A DNA stretch of 64,000 nucleotides from contig CBDFMR010000005.1 in assembly GCA_965249765.1 (NCBI GenBank), forward strand, positions 992,001-1,056,000, written 5' to 3'. Shown piece by piece: positions 18,258 through 26,296 of the stretch. The stretch is from CBDFMR01 sp965249765. GTDB lineage: Bacteria > Bacteroidota > Bacteroidia > Chitinophagales > Saprospiraceae. The notes under the pieces are model-generated. The model worked only from the letters and a program-made list of their open reading frames with translations, did not search any database and was not told the origin of the DNA. The translations under genes were made by a program, and so were the position numbers. Within the stretch, counting starts at the first letter, position 1. Each line of letters starts with the position of its first letter.

Positions 18258-18449
18258 ATGAGAATTTCATTTTGTACCCTGCTTCTCTTCATGAGCATCT
18301 TCGCTATTGGTCAATCAGTAGATATGGATGCACTTGTGGATGAGTACAACTCCCTGAATATATTGTACAACTTTACGTCAGATCAAGAAGAAAAGGTAAT
18401 GGATGTATTAGAAAGGAAGTATAAGGATCTATTAAAATTGAGACATTGA
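18258..18449 (+). CDS. Small secreted protein of unknown function (may be the first half of a frameshifted gene)
   Basis: 63 residues with a clear signal peptide (MRISFCTLLLFMSIFAIGQ), then a short helical, acidic region (DALVDEYNSLNIL, DQEEKVMDVLERKYKDLL). Not recognised. The stop codon TGA overlaps the TTG at which the next frame would start, and the next frame has no ATG. Either two coupled genes or one gene broken by a one-base shift near 18440. Confidence 0.5.
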   Translation: MRISFCTLLLFMSIFAIGQSVDMDALVDEYNSLNILYNFTSDQEEKVMDVLERKYKDLLKLRH

Positions 18450-18676
18450 GATCGACAGATGAGAAGTTGTATCGTGACAAAAGAAGATCGATTTTTAGAG
18501 GGTCTAATAACTCTATCGAACTCTTCTTTAACGATTCACAACGATATACGTTTCGTGAGAATGTTTATAAAAATAGAATAAAAACAGGAGATAAAGTCTG
18601 CGAGCTTAAAGCCCGAGGAGCGAGTTTAGATGATTTGATGGATGCAGCATTGGGATTAAATCCACCACAAAAGTAG
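18446..18676 (+). CDS. Small basic protein of unknown function (possible C-terminal half of the preceding gene)
   Basis: 76 codons from a TTG that overlaps the preceding stop. The product is basic (RDKRRSIFRGSNNS) with a C-terminal GASLDDLMDAALGL helix. There is no ATG in frame and no signal peptide of its own. If joined to the previous frame the product would be a secreted protein of about 138 residues. Not recognised. Confidence 0.4.
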   Translation: MRSTDEKLYRDKRRSIFRGSNNSIELFFNDSQRYTFRENVYKNRIKTGDKVCELKARGASLDDLMDAALGLNPPQK

Positions 18677-18690
18677 AGGTGATTGTTTGA

Positions 18691-19998
18691 ATGAATTTAC
18701 TGAAAGAAAGATTTTTTGAAAAGTCGAGTAAACTTAGGTCAGATCTGAGGACATTACTCAAGGAAAATGGAGACAAGACAGTTGGTGACGTTACTCTAAA
18801 ACAGGTTTTTGGAGGTATGCGTGGCGTAAAAAGTCTCGTTTGGGAAACATCTCAGCTAGATCCCAATGAGGGCATCAGATTTAGAGGTTATTCTATTCCA
18901 CAATTAAAGGAGATTCTTCCTCGTGCAAAAGGTGGAAGAGAACCTCTTCCGGAAGGCTTGTTTTGGCTGATGTTGGTAGGCGAAGTTCCTACAGACGAAG
19001 AAGTGAAGTGGTTGTCCGATCAATGGATCAGTCGTTGTAATATTCCGAGTCAAACCTTCAAAATTCTAGAGCAGCTTCCTCAAAGCACCCATCCCATGAC
19101 TCAATTTATCATGGCCATTTCTTCACTTCAGTCGGATAGTATTTTTAGCCGTAGATATGCTGAGGGGATGAGCAAGACGGAATATTGGGATGCCACCTTT
19201 GAAGACGCGATGAATCTTATCGCTAAGCTACCTCGCATTGCAGCATATATCTATCGTAGAAGTTTTCATGACGGAGATCATATACAGCCAGACATTTCTC
19301 TGGATTGGGCGGCGAATTTTGCCCACATGCTAGGAATAGATCATCCTGACTTTAAGAGTCTCTTGAGATTATATTTGACAATTCATGCAGATCATGAAGG
19401 AGGAAATGCTTCTGCTCATACTGTCCACCTTGTTGGATCAACTCTGAGTGATGCATATCTATCTTTCGCAGGTGGCATGTGCTCTCTTGCAGGACCATTG
19501 CATGGGTTAGCCAATCAGGAAGTGATAAAGTGGATATTTAAAATGACGGATGCCATAGGAACTACAAAGCCTACTAAGGAACAATTGGCAGATTACATTA
19601 ATAGTACCTTGGCATCAGGACAAGTTATCCCAGGATATGGTCACGCAGTATTGCGTCAGCCCGATCCAAGGTTTACAGCACAAAAAGTTTTTGCTGAGGA
19701 ATATATTAAAGATGATGATATTGTAAATATTGTCTGGAACCTATTTGATGTTGTTCCCGGCATATTGGACTCATTAGGAAAGGTCAAAAACCCCTGGCCC
19801 AATGTGGATGCACACTCTGGTGCCTTATTGGTTCATTATGGTCTTAGTGAGTACAGTTTCTATACTGTATTATTCGGTGTTTCACGATCATTAGGCGTGA
19901 TGGCATCATTATGCTGGTCCAGAGCACTAGGATTTCCACTTGAGAGACCAAAGTCTGTGACTAGCGACTGGGTAAAAGAATTTCTCAACAATAACTGA
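18691..19998 (+). CDS. gltA: Citrate synthase, eukaryotic (mitochondrial) type
   Basis: Condenses acetyl-CoA with oxaloacetate at the entry to the TCA cycle. At 435 residues the sequence follows the mitochondrial-type citrate synthase rather than the hexameric GltA: LKENGDKTVGDVTLKQVFGGMRG, then ETSQLDPNEGIRFRGYSI and EGLFWLMLVGEVPT. Catalytic residues align as His271 (GPLHGLANQEV), His318 (PGYGHAVLRQPDPR) and Asp373 (NVDAHSG). The NADH-binding N-terminal domain of Gram-negative GltA is absent. gcvH follows after 11 bp. Confidence 0.95.
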   Translation: MNLLKERFFEKSSKLRSDLRTLLKENGDKTVGDVTLKQVFGGMRGVKSLVWETSQLDPNEGIRFRGYSIPQLKEILPRAKGGREPLPEGLFWLMLVGEVPTDEEVKWLSDQWISRCNIPSQTFKILEQLPQSTHPMTQFIMAISSLQSDSIFSRRYAEGMSKTEYWDATFEDAMNLIAKLPRIAAYIYRRSFHDGDHIQPDISLDWAANFAHMLGIDHPDFKSLLRLYLTIHADHEGGNASAHTVHLVGSTLSDAYLSFAGGMCSLAGPLHGLANQEVIKWIFKMTDAIGTTKPTKEQLADYINSTLASGQVIPGYGHAVLRQPDPRFTAQKVFAEEYIKDDDIVNIVWNLFDVVPGILDSLGKVKNPWPNVDAHSGALLVHYGLSEYSFYTVLFGVSRSLGVMASLCWSRALGFPLERPKSVTSDWVKEFLNNN

Positions 19999-20009
19999 AA
20001 AACTAGAAC

Positions 20010-20402
20010 TTGATGGATTTACCTTCAGAATTAAAATATTCCAGTGAACACGAGTGGATAAAAATTGACGGTGATGAAGCCCTTATTGGTGTCACGGATT
20101 TTGCTCAGCGCGAGCTAGGAGAAATTGTCTATGTAGAAGTGGATACAGTAGGAGAGACACTTCAGAAAGATGAAGTATTCGGTACGGTGGAAGCCGTAAA
20201 GACTACCTCTGATTTATTTATGCCATTAGCTGGCGAGATTTTAGAGTTCAACCCGAAGCTAGATGAAAATGAGGGAGACGAGCCTGCTACCTTGAATGAG
20301 GATCCCTACGGCGAAGGATGGATCGTCAAAATAAATCTCTCAAATCCGGATGAAATTGAGGACCTTCTGTCAGCTGAGGCTTATCAGGAATTAATAGGCT
20401 AA
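20010..20402 (+). CDS. gcvH: Glycine cleavage system H protein
   Basis: Carries the lipoyl arm that shuttles aminomethyl groups between the P, T and L proteins. 130 residues. It has the expected YSSEHEWIKIDGDEALIGVTDFA start and the lipoylation site Lys64 in GTVEAVKTTSDLF, with a C-terminal PYGEGWIVKI strand. A second ATG is the next codon. It sits 11 bp after citrate synthase; gcvP and gcvT are not here. The H protein is also a lipoate donor for other dehydrogenases, which could explain the TCA neighbour. Confidence 0.95.
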   Translation: MMDLPSELKYSSEHEWIKIDGDEALIGVTDFAQRELGEIVYVEVDTVGETLQKDEVFGTVEAVKTTSDLFMPLAGEILEFNPKLDENEGDEPATLNEDPYGEGWIVKINLSNPDEIEDLLSAEAYQELIG

Positions 20403-20539
20403 CCACGCACCAATTCTTTCAGAGAGATCATCTTCTAAGTACGAATGACCTCGACATTTTGAGAATACTGATATAATTACTAATATTATCAGTTCATTCG
20501 CAGGTGATATTCACCAGAAGAATTATTAAAAAGACTAAT

Positions 20540-21451
20540 ATGTTAGGCAATATTGAATTAAAAGGAATGATGGTTTTGCTACTTGTATTAGGGCTGATTG
20601 TTCTTACAGTTGGATTGATTTTCTTCTTGCGACATAAGCTTAGATCTCATTCAGCAGAAGAACTGAAGGAAAGATATTCATCAGATGGCAAAGGTCTCAA
20701 GGCACGTAGTAAGTATCCTGAGGCTAATGCATTCTCTCTAAGGAGTTCATTCTTGCTCTACGGGCTTGTTGTAGCGGTATCATTGGCCTTGCTTAGTTTT
20801 AGCTGGACGACTTATGAGGAAACCATAGACGTCTCTCAGTTTATGGATGATCTTGACGAAGAGATAGAAGTAGAGCCCCCACGTACTGCCGAGCCACCAC
20901 CACCACCACCACCACCACCACCACCAGTGATAGAGGAAGTCCCTGAAGAAGAAATCGAGGAGGAGGATGAACCAGAGTTTGTGGATGAGAGTGTGGATGA
21001 AGAAACCATAGTTGAAGATGCCCCTGTGGCAGAGGTGGATGAGCCAGAACCCGTTGTGGAACCGGAAGAAGAACCCGAAGATGAAATATTCAGAATAGTA
21101 GAGCAGATGCCTAGATTTCCAGGATGTGAAGATGCAGGTAGTGAAGCCGATAAGAAACAATGTGCCGATAACAAAATGCTTCAGTATGTTTACAAGCACC
21201 TTAAGTATCCTACCATAGCTAGAGAAAATGGAATCGAAGGTTCGTGCGTTCTACAGTTTGTTGTAGATAAAGACGGTAGTGTGAAGGATATAAGTATATT
21301 GAGAAACCTTGAAGGTGGATGTGGCAAGGCAGCGAAGAAAGTTGTAGAGAGTATGAATAACATGTCCGAGAAATGGACACCCGGAAAACAAAGAGGACGT
21401 CCGGTAAAAGTTTTATTTACACTACCTATCAGGTTTACCTTAAAGGGTTAA
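20540..21451 (+). CDS. TonB-family energy transducer with two N-terminal membrane helices
   Basis: About 303 residues from the ATG of MLGNIELKG (the frame is open 12 codons upstream). A first membrane helix (MVLLLVLGLIVLTVGLIFFL) and a second (LLYGLVVAVSLALLSFSW) are followed by 11 consecutive Pro, a long acidic Glu/Pro/Val periplasmic linker and a TonB C-terminal domain (VYKHLKYPTIARENGIEG, then VLQFVVDKDGSVKDISIL and VKVLFTLPIRFTL). It should couple the proton-motive force to outer-membrane receptors. One helix more than classical TonB; ExbB/D genes are absent here. A strong terminator follows. Confidence 0.88.
   Translation: MLGNIELKGMMVLLLVLGLIVLTVGLIFFLRHKLRSHSAEELKERYSSDGKGLKARSKYPEANAFSLRSSFLLYGLVVAVSLALLSFSWTTYEETIDVSQFMDDLDEEIEVEPPRTAEPPPPPPPPPPPVIEEVPEEEIEEEDEPEFVDESVDEETIVEDAPVAEVDEPEPVVEPEEEPEDEIFRIVEQMPRFPGCEDAGSEADKKQCADNKMLQYVYKHLKYPTIARENGIEGSCVLQFVVDKDGSVKDISILRNLEGGCGKAAKKVVESMNNMSEKWTPGKQRGRPVKVLFTLPIRFTLKG
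20894..20926 (+). repeat. (CCA)11 trinucleotide run encoding polyproline
   Basis: Eleven perfect CCA units code for Pro11 in the TonB-like linker. Slippage would change the linker length without breaking the frame. Confidence 0.95.
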
Positions 21452-21473
21452 ATTTAGAAAAGTAGAAATTGAA

Positions 21474-21510
21474 AATAGGCTTTAGACTGAAGGATAAAGC
21501 CTATTTTTTT
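21474..21510 (+). terminator. Intrinsic terminator after the tonB-like gene
   Basis: An 11-bp stem AATAGGCTTTA / TAAAGCCTATT with a 10-base loop, followed by a run of T, 23 bp after the stop. Confidence 0.88.
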
Positions 21511-21548
21511 AGCCAATAATTGAATGTGTTCTGGGCTTTTACCGTTTA

Positions 21549-23363
21549 ATGAGTATGACGTTATTTTTTAGATCAATTCTCTTATCATTATTTGTGATTC
21601 TAGCGGCTGTCGTTAATGGTCAGGAATCTAAATTGGCACAGCAGTATTTCCAGACCGGTGAATACGAAAAAGCATCTACACTCTACGAGAAACTTTACAA
21701 GGGTACAAAGCAAAATGACTACTATTTTAACAGGTACATTGAAAGCCTTATATACCTAGAGGAATATGACAATGCTGAGGCTATCATCAGAAAAATGCTT
21801 AAAGAAAAACCTGATGCCGTCCAATATTATGTAACATTGGGAAATCTCTATGAGCGGCAATTCAGACCAGAGGATGCTGAGGTAGAGTACCGACGTGCCA
21901 TTGATAATCTCGGAAGCAATATTTCAAATGTCAGTCGGCTGGGAAGCTCATTTATACGCTTAACCAAGTATGACCTTGCTATAGAAACCTATGAGCGAGG
22001 AGCTCTGCTGGTGGACAGACCGGAGATGTATGCTTATAACTTAGCTGACCTCTATAGGCGAAAAGGGAACGTTCCTAGAATGCTTCATTACTATCTCAAT
22101 ACTGCCAACCAACAACCCAATAGGATCACACAGCTCAAGACTACTTTTCAAAAGTCATTGTCCGATGATGATCATACTGAGCTACAAAAGCAACTTTATA
22201 CTCGAATGCAGGAAGACGCTGAGAATATACATTACCCAGAGTTGCTAGAATGGTCATTCTTGCAAAGGAAGCAATACCGAAAGGCTTTTACACAAGCCAG
22301 AGCTCTTGATCGTAAATATCAAGAAAACGGGGTTAGGGTATTTAACCTTGGGACGATCGCTAAAAATGATAAAGACTTCAATACTGCCATTGAGGCATTT
22401 GAATATGTGATAGAAACCAAAGGGGTGAATTCACCTTACTATATTGACTCAAAAAAGGACTTACTCGATAGTAAGAGACGTAAGATCACACAGTCCATTA
22501 ATTACACTAAGGAGGATTTGACCTCATTGGAAATAGAGTACGAGACCTTTCTTGATGAGTTTGGTAGAAATCGACAAACTGGATTAGTGATGTATGAGTA
22601 TGCTGAAATGGAAGCACTCTATATAAATAATATTCCCAAAGCCATGAGTATTCTTGACAACTTGGTGACGATACCAGGCTTGCAGAAATACGTCAAGGCC
22701 AATGCCAAGATTGCCCTGGGAGACTATCACCTTATAGGCGGCAGTATATGGGAAGCTACACTCCTTTATTCGCAGGTAGATAAGGACTTTAAGGAGGAAT
22801 TTATCGGTGAGAAAGCCAGATTTAGGAATGCACAATTGTCATACTATAATGGAGACTTTGAGTGGGCACAGGCACAGTTTGACATACTCAAAGCATCAAC
22901 ATCGAAACTTATATCTAATGACGCCATCGATATGTCTGTTTTTATCATGGATAATCTGGGACTCGATACAACGACAATTGCCATGGAGATGTATGCCGCG
23001 TCAGCCTTATTGATATATCAGCACAAATATGATGAAGCCATAGTTAAATTGGATTCTATCGAAATGTTGTTCCCAGAGCACTCATTAGCAGATGATATAC
23101 TCTATAGCCGAGCGAGGATTCATTATCAAAAGCGAGAATATAATCTCGCCGAAGTTAACTATCAAAAGATTATTGATAATTTTCAGGAAGAGATTCGGTG
23201 CGACAATGCCATCAATGAGCTTGCGGGCTTGTATGAAGATCAGGGCGAGTTGGTTAAAGCCAAGGATCTGTACGAAAAGCTATTTCTTGACCATCCTGAT
23301 AGTACCTTGGCTGTCGATGCTAGAAAGAGGTTTAGGGTATTACGTGGAGATGATTTACAATAG
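21549..23363 (+). CDS. Secreted tetratricopeptide-repeat protein
   Basis: 604 residues with a signal peptide (ILLSLFVILAAVVNGQ), then TPR units throughout. Examples are LAQQYFQTGEYEKASTLYEKLY, YVTLGNLYERQFRPEDAEVEYRRAI and SRARIHYQKREYNLAEVNYQKII; the last is at the C-terminus with CDNAINELAGLYEDQGELVKAKDLYEKL. No catalytic domain. Likely a periplasmic scaffold. The broken DUF4286 gene begins 11 bp after its stop and is probably cotranscribed. Confidence 0.85.
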   Translation: MSMTLFFRSILLSLFVILAAVVNGQESKLAQQYFQTGEYEKASTLYEKLYKGTKQNDYYFNRYIESLIYLEEYDNAEAIIRKMLKEKPDAVQYYVTLGNLYERQFRPEDAEVEYRRAIDNLGSNISNVSRLGSSFIRLTKYDLAIETYERGALLVDRPEMYAYNLADLYRRKGNVPRMLHYYLNTANQQPNRITQLKTTFQKSLSDDDHTELQKQLYTRMQEDAENIHYPELLEWSFLQRKQYRKAFTQARALDRKYQENGVRVFNLGTIAKNDKDFNTAIEAFEYVIETKGVNSPYYIDSKKDLLDSKRRKITQSINYTKEDLTSLEIEYETFLDEFGRNRQTGLVMYEYAEMEALYINNIPKAMSILDNLVTIPGLQKYVKANAKIALGDYHLIGGSIWEATLLYSQVDKDFKEEFIGEKARFRNAQLSYYNGDFEWAQAQFDILKASTSKLISNDAIDMSVFIMDNLGLDTTTIAMEMYAASALLIYQHKYDEAIVKLDSIEMLFPEHSLADDILYSRARIHYQKREYNLAEVNYQKIIDNFQEEIRCDNAINELAGLYEDQGELVKAKDLYEKLFLDHPDSTLAVDARKRFRVLRGDDLQ

Positions 23364-23374
23364 TATCAGCACCG

Positions 23375-23690
23375 ATGTCGCACATAATGTACAATGTAAC
23401 AATCACCCTCGATGAAGATGTGTCAGTAGAGTGGCTGGATTGGATGCAGTCTACGCATATCACAGACGCCATGAAGACGGGATACTTTACCTCCTTGTAA
23501 ATTGACCAGAGTTATTAAAGGCGCCGAAGAGGGAGAGACCTTTTCCATACAATACTTGTGCCCTGATATGAGATCTCTCCACCTATATCAAGTCAATGAA
23601 GCCCCACGTTTGCAAAAAGAACATACCGAGAGATACAAAGATAAGTTTGCTGCCTCTCGTACATTATTAGAGGTAATAGAAGAAGGGTAG
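23375..23690 (+). pseudogene. DUF4286 family protein, interrupted by a frameshift
   Basis: The first frame (23375-23500) gives MYNVTITLDEDVSVEWLDWM, then HITDAMKTGYFTS, and stops at TAA 23498-23500. The next frame continues with RVIKGAEEGETFSIQYLCP and APRLQKEHTERYKDKFAASRTLLEVIEE to 23690. Together they match the roughly 100-residue DUF4286 family (an N-terminal strand, W-WM-, a Y-T-SVQY strand and a final DKFVAFRTELE-like end). The junction is near 23495, where one extra T accounts for the shift. The family is common in Bacteroidota and uncharacterised. Decay or a sequence error. Confidence 0.7.
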
Positions 23691-23845
23691 TTCTATTCTG
23701 AGAAATCGGTGAACGGAATATCGAGGTGATTTTGCCCCCATGTATCTGTAGCCCATATAAGACTCAGGTAGGTAATTTTTAGATCTACAAGAACACCATT
23801 AGCACAATAAAAGCGATAACATCTTGTAAGCTTATTACAAACACT

Positions 23846-23875
23846 TTTGAATGTTATAGGAATGCTTTACATTTG
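23846..23875 (+). promoter_or_regulatory. Promoter of the acyl-CoA dehydrogenase gene
   Basis: TTTG (23846-23849), 18 bp spacer, TACATTTG (23868-23875): a full Bacteroidota -33/-7 pair, 14 bp before the ATG. In the gap 23691-23889 I see no convincing gene. A frame without a start codon runs on the minus strand (see rejected list). Confidence 0.75.
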
Positions 23876-23889
23876 GATAAAATGATCAA

Positions 23890-25056
23890 ATGGACTTTCA
23901 ATTAACCGAAGAACAACTAGCAGTCCAAGAAGCTGCTAGAGAATTTACACAAAAGGAATTATTACCAGGTGTGATAGAAAGAGATAGAGATATGATTTAC
24001 CCTAAGGAGCAAGTACGAATGATGGCTGAAATGGGATTCCTAGGAATGATGGTTGATCCTCAATATGGTGGTGGAGGGATGGATAGCGTTTCCTATGCCT
24101 TGGCGATGGCAGAAATTTCTAAGGTCGACAGCTCCTGCTCTGTGATCATGTCTGTCAATAACTCATTGGTTTGTTGGGGCTTGGAAACATTCGGGTCTGA
24201 GGAACAAAAACAAAAGTATCTTACTAAGCTAGCAACAGGAGAGTGGATAGGATCATTTTGTCTATCAGAGCCAGAGGCTGGAAGTGATGCGACAAGTCAG
24301 CGCACTACGGCCATAGATAAGGGAGATCATTATCTACTCAATGGAACGAAAAATTGGATTACAAGCGGTGGTACGTCAAGAGTACATCTTGTTATTGCCC
24401 AGACAGATGTCGACAAGAAGCATTATGGAATAAATGCATTTATTGTAGATAAGGAGTGGGATGGTGTTGAAATAGGAGCCAAAGAAGATAAGCTTGGAAT
24501 AAGGGCCTCAGACACTCATACTATCATGTACAATGATGTCAAAGTGCCTAAAGTAAATAGGATAGGAGAGGATGGTTTTGGGTTTAAGTTTGCCATGAAG
24601 GTCCTTTCTGGAGGAAGGATAGGAATAGCATCACAGGCCTTGGGAATAGCGCAAGGTGCATATGAATTATCGAAAGCATACGCCAAGGAGAGAGAGGCAT
24701 TTGGTAAGCCCATCGGTAAGCATCAAGCCATCGCCTTTAAGCTAGCAGACATGGCTACCGATATTGAAGCGGCAAAGTTGCTCGTCTTGAGAGCTGCTTG
24801 GTTGAAAGATCAAGGAAAAGATTATTCTGGAGCATCCAGCATGGCAAAACTTTACGCATCATCGACAGCTATGAAACATACAGTAGAAGCGGTACAAATC
24901 CATGGAGGATATGGCTACGTCAAAGAGTACCATGTAGAGCGACTGATGAGAGATGCAAAAATCACTCAACTCTATGAAGGAACATCAGAAATCCAGAAGA
25001 TTGTGATCTCAAGAGGAATTTTAAAAGGAAAGTTATACAACCCAATTCTTAGTTAG
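23890..25056 (+). CDS. Acyl-CoA dehydrogenase, short-chain type
   Basis: FAD flavoprotein that introduces the alpha-beta double bond in beta-oxidation or branched-chain catabolism and passes electrons to ETF. 388 residues in the standard three-domain order. Conserved blocks include CLSEPEAGSDATSQRTTA, NGTKNWITSG, RIGIASQALGIAQGAYELS, and VQIHGGYGYVKEYHVERLMRDAKI. The catalytic base is the Glu in LYEGTSEIQ (about residue 363), as in short-chain/butyryl-CoA dehydrogenases. Substrate length cannot be read from sequence. A related gene begins at 63606. Confidence 0.95.
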   Translation: MDFQLTEEQLAVQEAAREFTQKELLPGVIERDRDMIYPKEQVRMMAEMGFLGMMVDPQYGGGGMDSVSYALAMAEISKVDSSCSVIMSVNNSLVCWGLETFGSEEQKQKYLTKLATGEWIGSFCLSEPEAGSDATSQRTTAIDKGDHYLLNGTKNWITSGGTSRVHLVIAQTDVDKKHYGINAFIVDKEWDGVEIGAKEDKLGIRASDTHTIMYNDVKVPKVNRIGEDGFGFKFAMKVLSGGRIGIASQALGIAQGAYELSKAYAKEREAFGKPIGKHQAIAFKLADMATDIEAAKLLVLRAAWLKDQGKDYSGASSMAKLYASSTAMKHTVEAVQIHGGYGYVKEYHVERLMRDAKITQLYEGTSEIQKIVISRGILKGKLYNPILS

Positions 25057-25060
25057 TTTT

Positions 25061-25097
25061 CTAGATGCTAGATGCTAGATGCTAGTTTGCTAGTTTG
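25061..25097. repeat. Short tandem repeats after the acyl-CoA dehydrogenase
   Basis: Three copies of CTAGATG are followed directly by two copies of CTAGTTTG, 4 bp after the stop codon. No function is apparent. Confidence 0.85.
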
Positions 25098-25141
25098 CGT
25101 GGGGTGTAGCATACCGACACCTAGTCTAAAATCGGATAAGA

Positions 25142-25648
25142 TTAGATACCTAACTTACTCCTAACTAGAGGTATTACATCTTCAGAATCCATAGCGTGGA
25201 GAAGCATCCCAGTACTGCTATCGAAAATCATGGTGTAACCATTGTCTTTTCCTACCTGATCTACAACACTCTTGACACGATCCAGGATAGGCTTGTAGAG
25301 CACTTCACGTTTTTTTGCTAAAAGTTGCTGAACTTCCAATTCGTATTTCTGGATACCTTGTTGCTCAAGACCCAAGGCACTCTCTCTCTTCTGTATTTCC
25401 AATTTTGACAGGTTTCCTTCGTTGGCTTCATCAATGTAGGCCTTATAATTTGCCTCAAAAGTCTTTACCATTCCTTCACCTTTGGTGATGAGCTGGTTCT
25501 GGTAAGCTTCAAGCTGAGAGTTAGCAGACTTTATCTCCGGCACTTCAAGTAGAAGTTGCTGAGAATTTAAATGACCAAATTTTTGAGCCGTCAGGGAAAT
25601 ACTGGCAGCAGCAAAGAGAAGAACAAAAAGTATGTTACGTGATATCAT
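25142..25648 (-). CDS. OmpH/Skp family periplasmic chaperone
   Basis: Skp holds unfolded outer-membrane proteins in the periplasm. The 168-residue protein has a signal peptide (NILFVLLFAAASISLTAQ), then the OmpH signature KFGHLNSQQLLLEVPEIKSA, a long charged coiled coil (residues about 40-120) and a C-terminal strand DQVGKDNGYTMIFDSSTGML. It is a lone gene here, not beside bamA. A TAnnTTTG promoter lies upstream. Confidence 0.9.
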   Translation of the reverse strand: MISRNILFVLLFAAASISLTAQKFGHLNSQQLLLEVPEIKSANSQLEAYQNQLITKGEGMVKTFEANYKAYIDEANEGNLSKLEIQKRESALGLEQQGIQKYELEVQQLLAKKREVLYKPILDRVKSVVDQVGKDNGYTMIFDSSTGMLLHAMDSEDVIPLVRSKLGI

Positions 25649-25707
25649 CTTAGATAATGTATTTTCTTATTAGTAATCATTGTCACTATTAGGACGCTGG
25701 AAAACCG

Positions 25708-25715
25708 CAAAGGTA
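25708..25715 (-). promoter_or_regulatory. TAnnTTTG -7 element for ompH/skp
   Basis: TACCTTTG on the minus strand, about 60 bp before the ATG at 25648. Confidence 0.6.
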
Positions 25716-25847
25716 ATAGTGGATGGGATAAGTAAGGGGTATTTAACTTTATCTTAATAGGCACTGGGCCGTAGAAGATTGGATGAATATGTCTTGGGCC
25801 GGCTATTTTACCGGTCACCAAAACATATTTCCAACAAGTGTCCTTCT

Positions 25848-25958
25848 CTACACACCGGGATAAGTGAAAATCAGAAAACTGAGTAATGCCCCGAGTATAA
25901 GGATTGCCACCCAAAATCGGGTGTCCTTATACACCTGTTCGTCATTAGGAGTATACAT
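25848..25958 (-). CDS. Small single-span membrane protein, 36 aa
   Basis: ATG at 25956-25958 and stop TAG at 25848-25850. The product has a charged head (MYTPNDEQVYKDTRFW), one hydrophobic helix (VAILILGALLSFLIF) and a short tail ending YPGV. The frame, the strong amphipathic split and the lack of any other gene in this interval support it, but no homologue is known to me. A 20-residue hydrophobic frame lacking a start codon (about 11521-11583) has a similar character. Confidence 0.45.
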   Translation of the reverse strand: MYTPNDEQVYKDTRFWVAILILGALLSFLIFTYPGV

Positions 25959-26296
25959 GAGTAGTTGTTTTTGGTTATTGAGTTATTGATTGTACACATA
26001 TCCTAATCCTTTTCAGTGTTAAGAATTAAAATTATTTAGAAATCGATCTCTATTGACCGACAACTACTATATGCCAAAAACAATACCATCAGAATTTTTG
26101 ATAATGTGTTTTCTAAACATCTACATCCCACATTGAAAAGGGTAGTTTTTCCATGTAGCTAAAGCATAAGTGTACGCTAGTGTAAATGAGACTGTTTTAC
26201 ATTAGACATATATTATATGTGCTCAATACGTGTTTTAAGACCATAGGTTGAATACCCTAAATCTTTAGAAAAAATACCCAAAATGTTTAGTAAAAA
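25959..26296. other. Noncoding interval with an AT-rich palindrome
   Basis: No gene is supported in these 338 bases. The one structured item is a perfect 15-bp palindrome, ACATATATTATATGT, at 26206-26220. It could be an operator, but neither flanking gene starts here: pyrD ends at 26297 and the 36-aa gene starts at 25958, reading away. Confidence 0.5.

Noticed and set aside
20894..20926. CCA trinucleotide array considered as CRISPR-like or VNTR regulatory repeat
   Set aside because: It is a simple in-frame polyproline codon run inside a TonB linker, with no spacers.
23695..23866. Minus-strand frame of about 57 codons with protein-like composition
   Set aside because: No ATG, GTG or TTG in a usable place, it overlaps the acyl-CoA dehydrogenase promoter, and no family is recognisable. 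Could be chance or a remnant.
25645..25914. 89-codon minus-strand frame upstream of ompH/skp
   Set aside because: It overlaps the ompH promoter and, in another frame, the better-supported 36-residue membrane protein. The product has no domain, signal or sensible hydrophobic pattern.
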